Of a DNA stretch of 64,000 nt, positions 24,283 through 35,371 are shown piece by piece. A program made the position numbers and the translations under genes. Where the stretch lies: NCBI GenBank assembly GCA_964017145.1, contig OZ024841.1, positions 1,798,001 to 1,862,000 on the forward strand. Direction: 5' to 3'. Numbering within the stretch: position 1 is the first letter of the stretch; every line of letters begins with the position of its first letter. The notes under the pieces are model-generated. The model had not been told where the DNA came from, ran no database searches, and was given only the letters and a program-made list of their open reading frames with translations. The stretch is from Agrocybe praecox (taxonomy: Eukaryota; Basidiomycota; Agaricomycetes; Agaricales; Agrocybaceae).

Positions 24283-25912
24283 CCGCTCATGCCGATAATC
24301 AAACTGGAGAGGCTCGAGCGTGAAATCTTCTAAATTTAGATATGCATGCACACACTCCAACAACTCATCGTCTATATCTGTTACGCAGATCTTTGCATTC
24401 CAAAAGCCAATGTAAAATAATGGTCCTATCTATGTAGTAGTTGGCCCAGGCTGGCGTGTATTTTCTTTGAATGTTATGCTCTGACATTCCGGAACAATCG
24501 AGAAAGTTCAGGGGTGGATCTCATTCGGGAGGTAACCATGTCCACACAGGGGTTTTAATAGCTACAACACCTCTTTGAAACTCCTTGCATGTCCGTCAAT
24601 CATATAGAATATTTTTCTCTGGAAAGGGAATCTAGGTCAATGCGATCCAACTGAGTTGGTAAAGATAGCGCTTACCGCTGCTTTCGCATCTCTCGATAAT
24701 TCACCAATTCCTAAGGGATTTTCATGTCGTGTGAAGGATCCTCATGTTAAATTTATTTTTCCATGTAAATAAATCCCGTGAATCGCTGGAGTTCTTTGAC
24801 TAAGGTAGACGATTTGCCAGCGTACTAATCATCACCCAGGGAACGTTAGCCAGAGTAATTATGAGGAGTGTTCCGGAAGCTCGGATAGGAAGTACTGTTG
24901 CATAACAAAACGCGATACATCAGGAATCAAAGATCAAAATAGTCGATGAGAAATATCATCGATAAAGATGAAGAACATTGTCATTTATCACCGGCGTGTT
25001 GAACAAACAAGTAAAACCTCTAACAGTTACAGGTGAGCAAACATTAAAAAAAGCCTAGAGATTTCTTTACCTGTTAAGGAAAGACCTTCAAGAGCAGTTG
25101 ATTAGATCGCCTGATCTGTGCTAAAAATTAGGGATTAGCAGATTGTCAGCATGGTAAACTTGACGCGACGAAAATGACTCGAGAAAAAGCCAAATATCGT
25201 TCTTAAAACCCTGAGTTATCGAAAGAAATCAAAAAGATGGATCACCAAGGTAGAAGAATGGGGAAAACTCATTCCAAGTACATGTGTCGGAACTCCAGTT
25301 CGACGCAGTCCGCTGGCGACCCACAGGCAAATCATAGTGTATTTGTGTACGACGCTGATATCCAAGAACACGTCAAAACGAGCATTCTGACGTCGGAGAC
25401 ATTAGCCTCGTGTCTGTCTTGTTTGGGGCACTCCTCTGTCGTCGGGCGATCATGTAAATTTACAGAAGAGTAACGGTCCCAAATCTTTCTGTTTCTTCGG
25501 ACTGATATCAGACCTTGAGTGAGCTTCTGGTTGCTTCTTTGAGGCTGTTTTTGAGGGAAGGCAATGTGCAGATATACTGTAACATATGATGGGGTTGACT
25601 CTTTGAGCGATGGAATATAGCCATAGAAACCTCGAGGCTTTGTGGGCGACTGGTTCTGACCCTTCGCCATGACATCTCCATATGGACGTCATTGTGTGAT
25701 ACCAATATATCGCGTAGTCACAAATCACGAGGTGTCGCGTCAGTCACAGCTGACGACCGAATGCGAAAAAAATATTCTGCACCGAAACCATTAACAGACC
25801 AGAAAAGCTGTATAACTACTTCAATGCTCAACAGAGATATACGTGCGTAAATCATACCCATGAGACACTTACATGCATAGCCTAGTGGTGCACCGAGTCA
25901 AACGTTGACAAT
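24283..25912. repeat. Segmental duplication, copy A
   Basis: This 1.6-kb stretch is a diverged copy of 30125-32632 in the same orientation. It starts with a relic of the last codons of the Nudix gene (GCCCGCTCATGCCGATAATC versus GCCCGCTGATACCGATAATC), shares TCGTCTATATCTGTTACGCA, ACATTCCGGAACAATCGAGA and ATTTATCACCGGCGTG..., and ends with matching blocks around TATATCGCGTAGTCAC. It lacks an ~830-bp segment present in copy B. The internal block 25296-25471 is identical to 31940-32115 over all 176 bases, while flanks show many substitutions and small gaps. ORFs inside are short and probably not genes. Confidence 0.85.
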
Positions 25913-25960
25913 ACTGGCGCCAAAAGGTAATTACGTAGGTGATTGGGTTTGAGCGTCATG
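25913..25960 (+). repeat. 48-bp direct repeat, right copy
   Basis: Partner of 24123-24170. It directly abuts the right end of duplication copy A. Confidence 0.7.
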
Positions 25961-26911
25961 GATATCGGAGAAGTTTACGTTAGTTTCGAGAATAGATAAA
26001 ACCTCATACATTTTCTACAGCCCGGCTTCACCGAGCAACGATCAATGCGAAGACAAGGAGCACCGGATGATTGATGCATGATGCTAGGACGTATATACAT
26101 GAGGCAAAATGAGCCAACGATGGAGAGCAGAAGCAAGCATATTGTTCTTTTTTATGTAGCGCTCACCGGTTCTGTTGGGTTATTCCTATTCCACTTGGGC
26201 CAGTAGCAACTTCCACGTAAGACATTCCTGATTACTACAGGCTTGCTAGTTGTCATCATAAAAGTGAAACATTCCAATTTATTTAGGTGAACACGCCTCA
26301 CAGTGCTTACTCGTCGGAAATGTTGAGCGGAACAATCTGTCGGAAAGCCTTTGTAAGGAGAGTGGTTCTTCAAGACAGTCAGCGGTTGGAGGTTTGATGT
26401 AGTATAGCGGGGCTCGTTAACGCGGCATTTCATTATGCGGGTTTAGATGTTGGACGCCTAAGGTTCCGAGTGAACGCAGCCGCAGTCCCAGTTTTGAATC
26501 TGCAGTAAAAACTCCACAAAAGTATCCTTAGACGTCCACACAATTTGAGGGGTTGTTTGGGGGTGTAATGCAGTATTGGCTTGCTGTGTTAACAGTAAGG
26601 TTCCTGTCCCCGACAATTCACACGTATAAGGAAATAAAATGTTGCTATCACGTAAGCATACCTATTCAGGCGTCCTCCAAAAACCCGTATTATGTAAAAT
26701 GTTGACCGTTTGCTTGTACTGTGTTTGTTCTCTGGTCACGTTATCTCTTCCCGTTCAGGCGTCCTCCAAAACTCGTATTATGTAAAATGTTGGCCGTTTG
26801 TTTGCCTTTTATTTGGTTCATGTCGAAATTGAGCTGAACGGACAACCTGTAGCTCTCTGTGTGGTTTTTACTGCGCGTGGTATAAAATACTACTAAATGA
26901 AAAATCTATCG
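25961..26911. other. Intergenic with a short tandem-like repeat
   Basis: No gene supported. The only structure seen is the pair of ~51-bp repeats at 26665-26804. The right part precedes the 3' end of the helicase relic. Confidence 0.4.
26665..26804 (+). repeat. Pair of ~51-bp direct repeats, 89-bp period
   Basis: Copy 1 at 26665-26716 and copy 2 at 26754-26804 both start TTCAGGCGTCCTCCAAAA and contain CGTATTATGTAAAATGTTG, with only a few differences. They lie downstream of the 3' end of the helicase relic and may be terminal or subterminal pieces of the same mobile element. Confidence 0.75.
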
Positions 26912-27365
26912 CTACTGCCTTCCGTTCTTTTCGTTCCATTCACGCTCGCTGGAAGTGTCTAATTCTTCCAATAGCTCCATTTTCAGCGAGTCAAGTTTTC
27001 GGAAGGGTTGGGAAGGGTGGTTCTGAAAGAAACTGTCTTTGAAGTCCCTTAACAGCCGAATTTTCGATCTTCCTCTGCTTCTGGAAAGCGCGACGTACAC
27101 CCCAAACTGTGATAATGCGCCAGTCGGTGGGTAATTGAATTGGACTGCGCCGTCTTTGTCAATCTCGTGGACGGTATTTTCTGCTGGGTCCAGTATTCTT
27201 GATTGTCCCTCTTGCTCCGTTCGCTATTGACGCTTCCGTCGCTATTTTAATCATAAATTTCGTTCCCACCGCCAATTCTCGGTGCCGAGTCTTCAAGATC
27301 CTCGTCTTATCTGTCATTCGTTTTGCTATGGCTAGCCTTGCCTTCACTACTGGTTCTTCTCCTGT
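26912..27365 (-). pseudogene. Decayed PIF1-like (Helitron-type) helicase, C-terminal fragment
   Basis: Two minus frames carry the C-terminus of a PIF1-family helicase of the type found in Helitron transposons and their domesticated relatives. The upstream piece reads ELAVGTKFMIKIATEASIAN then GARGTIKN; after a frameshift near 27190 the next frame reads LDPAENTVHEIDKDGAVQFN, then PPTGALSQFGVYVALSRSRG and RSKIRLLRDF. The helicase motif VYVALSRS and the NGxRG motif are clear. No Walker A part was seen upstream, and the frame is broken, so this is a dead fragment. Confidence 0.75.
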
Positions 27366-27993
27366 GTCCCTGTGTCTACAGGGGTTTCTTCCGCTCTCGT
27401 TTCTGTAGACGGAGAGGTCCCAGAGTTTGAGAAGGATGGAAAAGGTTTATTTGCTGTTTATGTATTGCCTGACATTCACTTTACTTATACTTCTTTTCAT
27501 TGTTCAGACGGCGACGAGAATGAAGGGATTCTTACCAAGGGAGTCAAGCGTCACAAAGTCTAAGGCTTCTGCACGCCTTGACAACTTCTCGGTTACTCCA
27601 ACGAATAGATTTTTTTTCTTTGCCCGTTTTTCTTACTTTGCAAATACAAAACCAAAAAAATAATTGTCGTATGAGAATATATTTGTTATTTATGTGTGTC
27701 CATGTCTACAAACTTAAGAGAAAAGAACTGATGAACGAAAAACAAAATTGCCATCGGATCGAGCCAAACAGCAAGCCTGTTGGTGACGAAGTCACCCGCT
27801 AGTTACTAAATAATAATTTTAAATATAAGCTGGGACATATGCTACCTCGTGACCGTCCCGGCGTTTGCCAGACATTTTCGTTTACCGTTTTGGGAGTGTT
27901 CTCCCCCTGTTCAGCTCCTCTCAAATCGCCATACCCTGTTCACACGGCCGGACGACGAATCCGACGACGGTCTCTCACTCACGATAACTGGCC
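27366..27993. other. Gene-poor stretch upstream of secreted-protein gene
   Basis: About 630 bp with short overlapping ORFs; possibly further eroded transposon DNA on the left and the promoter of the secreted-protein gene on the right. Confidence 0.4.
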
Positions 27994-28833
27994 ATGTTCC
28001 AGTACCTTACAATCCTTACCTTACTCACTTTTCTCTGTCGGATATTAGCATCTCCCGCTGTCTCTCCAAAGGAGGATTTCAGTGTACTTCACAAACGAAC
28101 AGACCCCGTTTTTCCTGATTCGCCACCATCATGTCCTATTTGCCAACAGGTATGGGCCTCAACGATACAAAACTGTCCATAATCTTGCATTTTACCTTCA
28201 ATGTACCCAAAATAATGATCTCAACACCCATTGCAACCTGCTACTTTTGTGCTTGGAATCCACAAATCTGTTGCTTATTCACTGCTATATCAGGGTTATC
28301 CGAACATTCAAGGGTGTGCTCAAGCAGCCCCAGTTCTTGCAAATTTCTCGATGGTATTTCCTCCAATGATGTCATGCGCATCAGTTACTTAATGTACCAT
28401 TCCAGGTCATATTCAACCCAGGAGCTTTCATTGATGTGATTAAATGTGCATGCGCGGATACTTTTCAGTCTGTATTTCCGCAATGCGTGGACTGGTAGGC
28501 CGTTTTCGTTCCATGGTGTCATTGGCAAAAAAAAACTAACGAAAAACGCGTTGATCAACTTTAAGTTTCATCAAGACCAATCAAACAGATGTCCTCGATA
28601 CGTCAGACCTTCCTGGAATTGTAGGAGATATACGCAAGATCTGCGCGTTAACCAGTTCATTGCTGGGAAATGTCTCTGGAGCAGACGCATCTCTCACTGC
28701 TACAGCAGACCTTCCACCTCCCTCATCTACTGGAAGTGGAGGTGTTTTCCGCATTACAGAAGATAGCCTATCTCTGCGGGCGACTGCGCTATATATTGGA
28801 CTGGCATTAACGATGGGGTATGTAGGCTTATGA
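27994..28833 (+). CDS. Small secreted, probably GPI-anchored Cys protein, 190 aa
   Basis: Read as join(27994..28149,28294..28353,28406..28494,28566..28833). The N-terminal MFQYLTILTLLTFLCRILAS is a signal peptide. The mature part has a CPIC pair, then QGCAQAAPVLANFSMVIFNP, IDVIKCACADTFQSVFPQCV and DCFIKTNQTDVLDTSDL: eight or so cysteines in close pairs as in extracellular fungal proteins. A Ser/Gly/Pro-rich stalk (DLPPPSSTGSGG) and a final hydrophobic stretch (ATALYIGLALTMGYVGL) suit GPI anchoring. The first intron is long for this window (144 nt), so a small extra exon there cannot be excluded. I recall such proteins in other agarics but know no function. Confidence 0.75.
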
Positions 28834-29096
28834 GAACGTTCAAGGCTTTTTAGCCTTTTAGTCACGATTCTTTCACGATGTTCTTATTTACGACCTACTC
28901 ACGAATTACTTACGATTTGTTTTGACGACCTTTGTGTATTTAATGTATATTTTGTAAATTATATGTGATTCTGTGCCCCTGCATATGGATTGACGATGGC
29001 CGCTGGCTGTGGCAGCGACCCTTGAAATGACGTAATGCAGTGACACACAAAGATAATCCTTTGATCAACTTCTATGTTCTCCCAACTACGTTCAAT

Positions 29097-30168
29097 ATGG
29101 ATGATTTGATTAATACCTTTGCAGATTCAGCCTCTATAAATCAAGGACGCAGTACAACCTCGACTCAGAGTCGTAACGTTGGGCAGCAGCGAAACCCTCA
29201 GGCTCATCCACGGAATGCCATAAGTCAGCTTAGAACAGTTCCTGTGCGACAACCTATACCTACGCTTTCAGAATACTCATCGTCTGGCACTTATGACTGT
29301 GCATGGGCCTCGTATGATTTTTTGCTGGGAGCTGGAATGGTTATTATTCAAAAGAACACGCACAAAATTGTCGTAATTCATGAGACGGAGAAGAAGTATT
29401 GGTTCTTTCCTCGTGGTAGAAAGGACACTGTGGAATCACTGGAGACTACCGCCCTTCGCGAAGCTTATGAAGAGGTACGTGTCCGCAAAGCTCACTATTT
29501 CTCGTCCGTGTTAGCTTATCATTTTCATTTCTCTGTTTCTGTGGGTACCGCACAATAGTCTGGATATCATGTCAAATTTCTCCCCATTTTTAATCCACAC
29601 CAACAACCCCTAGCAAAGGGATCAGAGGATGAACACGCCAGAGGCCCTTTTTTCGTTGAACCTGTATATATGACTATTATCGGCTATCACGCTAGAACGA
29701 TGAGAAACGGAAGGCACAAACCTGCCGGGCAATACCTAACGACTTGGTATGTGGGACAAATAACGGAAGATGCGGTGGGTACATTCCTGGATTCTTCTCT
29801 GATTTAACTTCTCTAACTCAAATCTCACTGTGAATTAGGTACCTGAGTCGGGCACGGGTATGCACGATGAACAGAACTTCAAGAGCCACCTTTTCACATA
29901 CGAAGAAGCGATGCAAAAGGTATATGGCCAAGAAAAAATGATACTCCAATACGTGTGGTTGTTGTATCTGGAAACGCTTCGGTTGCAGCATGAGCAGGAT
30001 AGGCAAGTAGGGGAACCTGCGTTGGATGGTACGAAAAATCTAATATTCATCTCCAAAATACACATCGCGCTGATGTTGGCCCAAGATCTTACAGAACGGG
30101 AAGCCGCAGAAAAGTCTGCAGAAGAGCCCGCTGATACCGATAATCAAGCTGGAGAGGCACCATCGTGA
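29097..30168 (+). CDS. Nudix hydrolase domain protein, 307 aa
   Basis: Read as join(29097..29474,29559..29774,29839..30168). Nudix enzymes cleave nucleoside diphosphates linked to another moiety. The signature GX5EX7REUXEEXGU is complete: GRKDTVE at residues 107-113 and REAYEESGY after seven more residues, with the first intron placed exactly between EE and SG. Upstream is a low-complexity Ser/Gln/Arg N-terminus, then AGMVIIQKNTHKIVVIHETE and YWFFPRG typical of the Nudix core. The C-terminus holds TYEEAMQKVYGQEKMILQYV, a helix pair, and an acidic tail. Substrate is unknown. The start is Met of MDDLIN; an in-frame codon further upstream is less likely. The last ~15 codons and the 3' flank were duplicated to 24283 onward. 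Confidence 0.88.
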
Positions 30169-32632
30169 AATCTTCAGACACGCACACAGTGCGATCTTTC
30201 CTTTGTAACAATACTAACCATGATGTAATAAAACTCGACTTGAACTTATCGTCTATATCTGTTACGCAGTTCCTTGTATTTTGTAAATCAAACTGGCGTG
30301 CGTTTTATGCCTTGACATTCCGGAACAATCGAGAAAGTTAAGTGGTGTATCTCACTCGTGAGGAAACCGCGTTCACACAAGTATTTTGATAGCTACGACG
30401 CCTCTGAGAATTTCATCGAACTTCTATCAATCAGACAAAATATTTTTCTCTGGAAAGGGAATGTAAGTCAATGTGATCCAAGTGAGTTGGTAAAGATAGT
30501 GCTTACCGCTGCTTTTGCATTTCTCGATAATCCATCAATTCTGAGTCGCTGAAGGGATCCTCGAGCTAAATTTGTTTTCTCCATCTAAACAAATACTATG
30601 AATCACTTGACCTCTTGGACTAAAGGATAAGATTTGCCATCGCTGAAACGTAGCAAGAGATGAGAATCTGTTTGGTGGATACTACTACCTTACCTGTTTC
30701 AGCCAACGGAAACTGGGAGTTCCATTATAATCTGTAAACATTGATTCGAAGAGAGTTAGGAAGATTTATCAGACAGTTGACAGAATAAAAAGATTACTCC
30801 ACGATGCCAATTGCTAATACCCATTATAAGATGGTATTGACAAAGTTTCGTCTTCTTCCACTTCCAAGAGGGGATGTAAAGAGTCACTCCAATCGGGTTG
30901 AGCGAATAGCAATGCGCATGCATCGAATCCACATTTGAGGAGAGCCAAATGAGTCTTCCGAGCGCTGAGAAACTGGAGCCACTGGAAGTCGGGGTGTAAA
31001 TGCGGCCAGAGCCCCCAACCTCCGACGAGCGAGTACAGTTTTGGCTAGAAAAGAGTAATAGGAGAATAGGCTCCTCAGGGATAGACAGCGATACAGCCAT
31101 AGATCATCAATCGTTACTCCTGGCGTGTAAACTGGCCGCAGCACGAGGAATGTTCTTTTAAGAGAAAGATACGTCGTATTAAGTAAGATATCAAACAAAC
31201 GGTATATCGCGCCCAAGTCAATAAATCACACTTCGCATTCCGAGTATGCATCGGGGCAATCATTGATACCATGCGATGGAGCTAGAAGCCTTCACAATTT
31301 CCAGAGAGAAGGAAGAGCCGAAGCCATGGTCATTAGGAATGATGTGGAAATTGTGAATTTATCAACTGACGTCGCGAGTGAAAATATTCAAACGGGGAAA
31401 AGATAACGCACAGCACGTGTGGAAATTAGACCTTATGCGCATGTCGTTCGGAAAGAACAGTTTCTGAGTTTCTAAATCATCGCCCCAGGGAACGTTAGCT
31501 CGAGAAGTTGAAGACATATGAGGAGTATACCCAAGCTCGGATAGAAACTATTCCCTTGCAAAATGCGATGCATCAGAAGGCAAAGATGAATAAGTCGATG
31601 AGAAATACTTTCCGATAAAAATAAAGAATATTGCCATTTATCACCGGCGTGCTGAACAAACAAGTAAAACCTGTAACAGTTACAGGTGAAAAAGCCTAGA
31701 AGTTTTCTTTACCTGGTGAGGCAAGACCTTCGAAAGCGGTTGATTAAATGGGCTGTGATAATAGCGGAGATTATGTAGCAGATTGTCAGCATGGTAATAC
31801 AGCGACGAGAATGACTCGAGCAAAATCCAGATATCGTTCTCAAAACCCCATGGCTGAGGGTATCGAAGAAAATCAAAAAGGTGGATTACCAATGTAGAAG
31901 AATGGGGAAAACTCCTTCCAAGTACATATGTCGGAATTTCAGTTCGACGCAGTCCGCTGGCGACCCACAGGCAAATCATAGTGTATTTGTGTACGACGCT
32001 GATATCCAAGAACACGTCAAAACGAGCATTCTGACGTCGGAGACATTAGCCTCGTGTCTGTCTTGTTTGGGGCACTCCTCTGTCGTCGGGCGATCATGTA
32101 AATTTACAGAAGAGTCACGGTTCCACTGTAATCTTTCTGTTTCTTCGGATTGATATCAGACCCTGAATAAGCTTCTGGTTGCTCCTTTGAGGCTGTTTTT
32201 AAGGGAAAGCAACGTGCAGATATGCTGTAATAGATGATGAGGTTGACCCTTTGGGCGATGAGATATGGCCGTAGGGACCTCGAGGCTTTGTGGGCGACCG
32301 TCTGCGACCGTGTACCAGTGATTCTGACTTCGCCATAACATCCCCATACGGACGTCATTTACGTGACACCAATATGTCGCGTAGTCATAGGTCACGAGGT
32401 GGCGCGTCAGTCACAACAGTCGATGAAATGCGAGAATTCATGCCACGAAATAAACGTTCTGCACTCGAATTAATAATAAATCAGAAGAGCTGTATGGTTA
32501 CAAAGTTGTCAATGCCTAACACGAATATGATGCGTAAATCGTCCCCATGAGATACTTACATACAGTGTGATACCATCCTGTTGCGTGTTGAATCCCAGAT
32601 GAGTAGCACCCTAGTCAGATGTTGACATCACA
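30125..32632. repeat. Segmental duplication, copy B
   Basis: Copy B begins inside the last codons of the intact Nudix gene and extends about 2.5 kb downstream. It contains an extra ~830 bp relative to copy A (30643-31470). Because it is contiguous with the functional Nudix gene, copy B is probably the source locus and copy A the derived one. Its block 31940-32115 is base-for-base identical to 25296-25471. Confidence 0.85.
30643..31470. other. Segment present only in duplication copy B
   Basis: Copy A passes directly from GATTTGCCAGCG to CTAATCATC, whereas copy B has ~830 bp between the equivalent points. It contains a perfect 12-bp inverted repeat (TTCACAATTTCC at 31291, GGAAATTGTGAA at 31346). 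No coding gene or clear target-site duplication was recognised, so an insertion in B or a deletion in A are both possible. Confidence 0.6.
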
Positions 32633-33325
32633 GGCAAAGGAACAGAGGATAACAATCTCATGCGATTCTGCAAGCAACAAGATTGGTCCAAAATCACAAA
32701 AGTCGCACTACATGCGCAACTTCAACGATGCACGAGCTCAACACGAGCTACCATGCGGTCTTCGTAGAACAATAACGCCCGAGCAGTATCGAAGAATGAA
32801 AAAAAACGGTGGCCAGGTGAGCGAACGGCGGCCACAACGAGCCACGACGTGGTGGTAGAATCAGGAGGCCAGAAAGATGCCACATAATGGACGTGAATCC
32901 AACAGCACAGAGCCATAAACAATGCCTGACAAAAACTTCCTGCAGTGCACTCTGCCTCGGAAGAGATAGAAATTTCGTAAAATTTGAAGGTTCATACATA
33001 CCATAGGCCAGTGTACGTTAATTGACTATCTTCATCGTTGTAGATCGTATTAAATTGACCAGCGGGTTTGTTTGCGAAAATTCGAGCAAGAAATTCGAGG
33101 TGGTGGTTGAAACTTGACAACCAGGAACGGAAACAATGAATAATAAAATAAAATGCGGCTCGCGAGGGCCGGGAGGCCCATACAAATAACACGTCAACAA
33201 GCAAATGCATGACCGAATTCGCCGTTGTCTTGGCTTTCATTCTTTCCTTATAGCCTGCCTCTCCTGCACCGTTATTCTCCTTGTACATTCCCTCCCCTTC
33301 AGTTCTAGAACAAAAACGAAAACAA
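32633..33325. other. Intergenic, upstream of Cdc20-like gene
   Basis: About 690 bp with short ORFs only on both strands; includes the presumed promoter of the WD40 gene. Confidence 0.4.
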
Positions 33326-35082
33326 ATGGCCGACCCACCTTCTAAACCAGTCGAGGACCTGGATCCATCATCAGTAGCATCAACGTCCACCCCAAGTGTT
33401 CAGAGTTTGGGTGTCAGAAAACGCGTTGATTCGACTACAGACGAGTCTTTCGAATCAATGATTTCCTTTACCCGCAGTCGCACTAAGAGGCTGCGTGTAT
33501 CTGCGATGGCAATTCCCTCCAGCTATGGTCGGCCGAATTCGATAGGTTTTGGGGTATGCTGCACCCATTATCAAGATAATTTATACTGACATCGATTTCA
33601 ATCCCCTTCACGACAGGCTGATCGTCTTCCACGACCTGTGTCACTTCTGGACGAGTTTGATGATTTTGCTAACAATAGTAGCGTTTTCTACACGCCATTG
33701 CGAAACGACCGCCCGATCAGCGGAAGCTCTTCTTTTACGGCGGGATCCAGAGCTGAGAGCCCGTTCCTTGGCGGAGAACGCTCATTATCGTTGTCGATGA
33801 CGTCCACATCTGCACCAAGGACGCGTGCATCGCTGGGCATAATTCGCAGCGCTTCCTCTAGCTCCCTGAGAGCCTCTCCACCACCACCAGTCTATCCGGA
33901 AAATTCGGCCAAATATCATATGCGTACTACACGCATAAGCGTTGATTACACACCACCGGTCACTACCCCAGGTGAGCACATCCCCAGACTCCTTGGATGT
34001 TCCGCGAACAATGTCGCGTTCTTCGCTCGAGGAAATCGCGTCCATTATAAGAACTTGGCCAACAACGAGGACGTCGGCCAGCTTTTCAAATTGAAAGCTA
34101 GCCATGGTGATTTGCGATGCCTCGAATTCAATCGAAAAACTGAATCGGGAATTATGGCCGTTGGGACCGCCAAAACTGTCCAGCTCTGGGATGTTCAAAC
34201 GAAGAAGATGGCCGTGTGCTGGAGCACTACCAAAGAAATAACTGCCATGGCGTGGAGTGGACCCACCTTAACGATCGGTAACTCCAGGGGCGTTATTCGC
34301 GACTACGATACACGTATATCTCCTTCGAAAATGCGAGAGCAGCGTAAACTAACTCGGCATGAAGCTCCAATCACGACTCTCGATTGGAGCGTCGACGGTA
34401 AATTCCTGGCGAGTGGCGATGCTAGTGGTACCGTGTACTGCTGGGCGCGCGGTCTAGGTCCTCCACTTCAGATCGGCGAGGTCGTGCAACGGCGCAAAAA
34501 GATTTTACAAAGTGGCAAAATAGCAGTGAGGATTTACGCGTTCTTTGAGTCCTCTGTCTCATAGCTAATCGCACTTCTGTATAGGCCGTTTCGTGGTGCC
34601 CATGGCAGCCCAAAGTTCTGGCTACTGGGGATGCTCGTGGCATCCTCCGCTTATGGAACGTCAACGAACACCAGTCCAGCTCGAACGCACTCAGCAAACT
34701 AGACACCGGTTCCGTCATTACCGGTGTACACTTCTCTCCTCACTGTAAAGAGATCCTGACTACACACGGACCCAAACTGGGCGTACATCCTCCTATCGAC
34801 TTATCGAATCCGAGACCTTGTGTAGAGAACGCGTTGGCCGTCCATTCTTTCCCAACGATGGGACATGTCTTCTCATACCGACTGCCTATTGACAAGCCTA
34901 TTGGTGACAGTGTGCTCGACGGTAGCGGGACTAAAATTGTGTATAACACACCCTTCACTTCCAAGATAAGCGTGTGCGATGTATGGGCGAAACGCAAGGA
35001 AATCAAGCCCAGAGAGATCAAGAAGTCGGCCAGCATGCTGAGCATTGGAAGTGCTGGATCGTCGTACTCGTTAATTCGATGA
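33326..35082 (+). CDS. Cdc20/Fizzy-like WD40 protein 1 (APC/C activator family), 544 aa
   Basis: Read as join(33326..33553,33617..34525,34585..35082). Cdc20/Cdh1 proteins bring substrates to the anaphase-promoting complex. Visible: a Ser/Thr-rich N-terminus with basic patch RSRTKRLR; ADRLPRPVSLL in the place of the C-box region (DRFIP in Cdc20); PRLLGCSANNVAFFARGNRV; WD repeats with GIMAVGTAKTVQLWDVQ, TLTIGNSRGVIRDYD, TTLDWSVDGKFLASGDASG; and the family hallmark AVSWCPWQPKVLATGDARG followed by HFSPHCKEILTTHG. The C-terminus ends SLIR, the Ile-Arg tail by which activators bind the APC/C. The last blade is degenerate. It differs greatly from canonical Cdc20 and Cdh1, and a paralogue lies at 59640. 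Mitotic or meiotic specialisation is inference. Confidence 0.82.
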
Positions 35083-35150
35083 AACGCACGCTGCGCATGA
35101 CGATATTCGTGATATACTATTTATTCTAGTTAGGAATACGCTTTCGACGT

Positions 35151-35320
35151 TGGAGCAGTCTAGAATGCAGCTAGAGGCGTAGCTGGGCTCGGAAGTGCGT
35201 CGAGCAGCCTCGCACGATGGCGGTAATGGTCAAAGCGAGGGTGGATTAGGCTATGTACGCGTCGCGGTCACATAGAGTCTGTACACGATCTAATCTAATC
35301 AGACCGGTTGCACTGCCACA
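35151..35320 (-). repeat. LTR (3' LTR in element orientation)
   Basis: 170 bp, starts TGGAGCAGTCTAGAATG and ends GGTTGCACTGCCACA on the plus strand; identical to 36934-37103. Preceded by ACGT. Confidence 0.85.
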
Positions 35321-35371
35321 TGTGCCCACCTTCTATTAAGCAACGCCCTCGTTGCGTACACAAAAACCTAT

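Noticed and set aside
25237..25473. ORF of 78 codons repeated as 31881-32153, seemingly a conserved gene
   Set aside because: The conservation is at DNA level and stops abruptly in the middle of the frame; start codons and 3' ends differ. The identity is better explained by gene conversion or a noncoding element.
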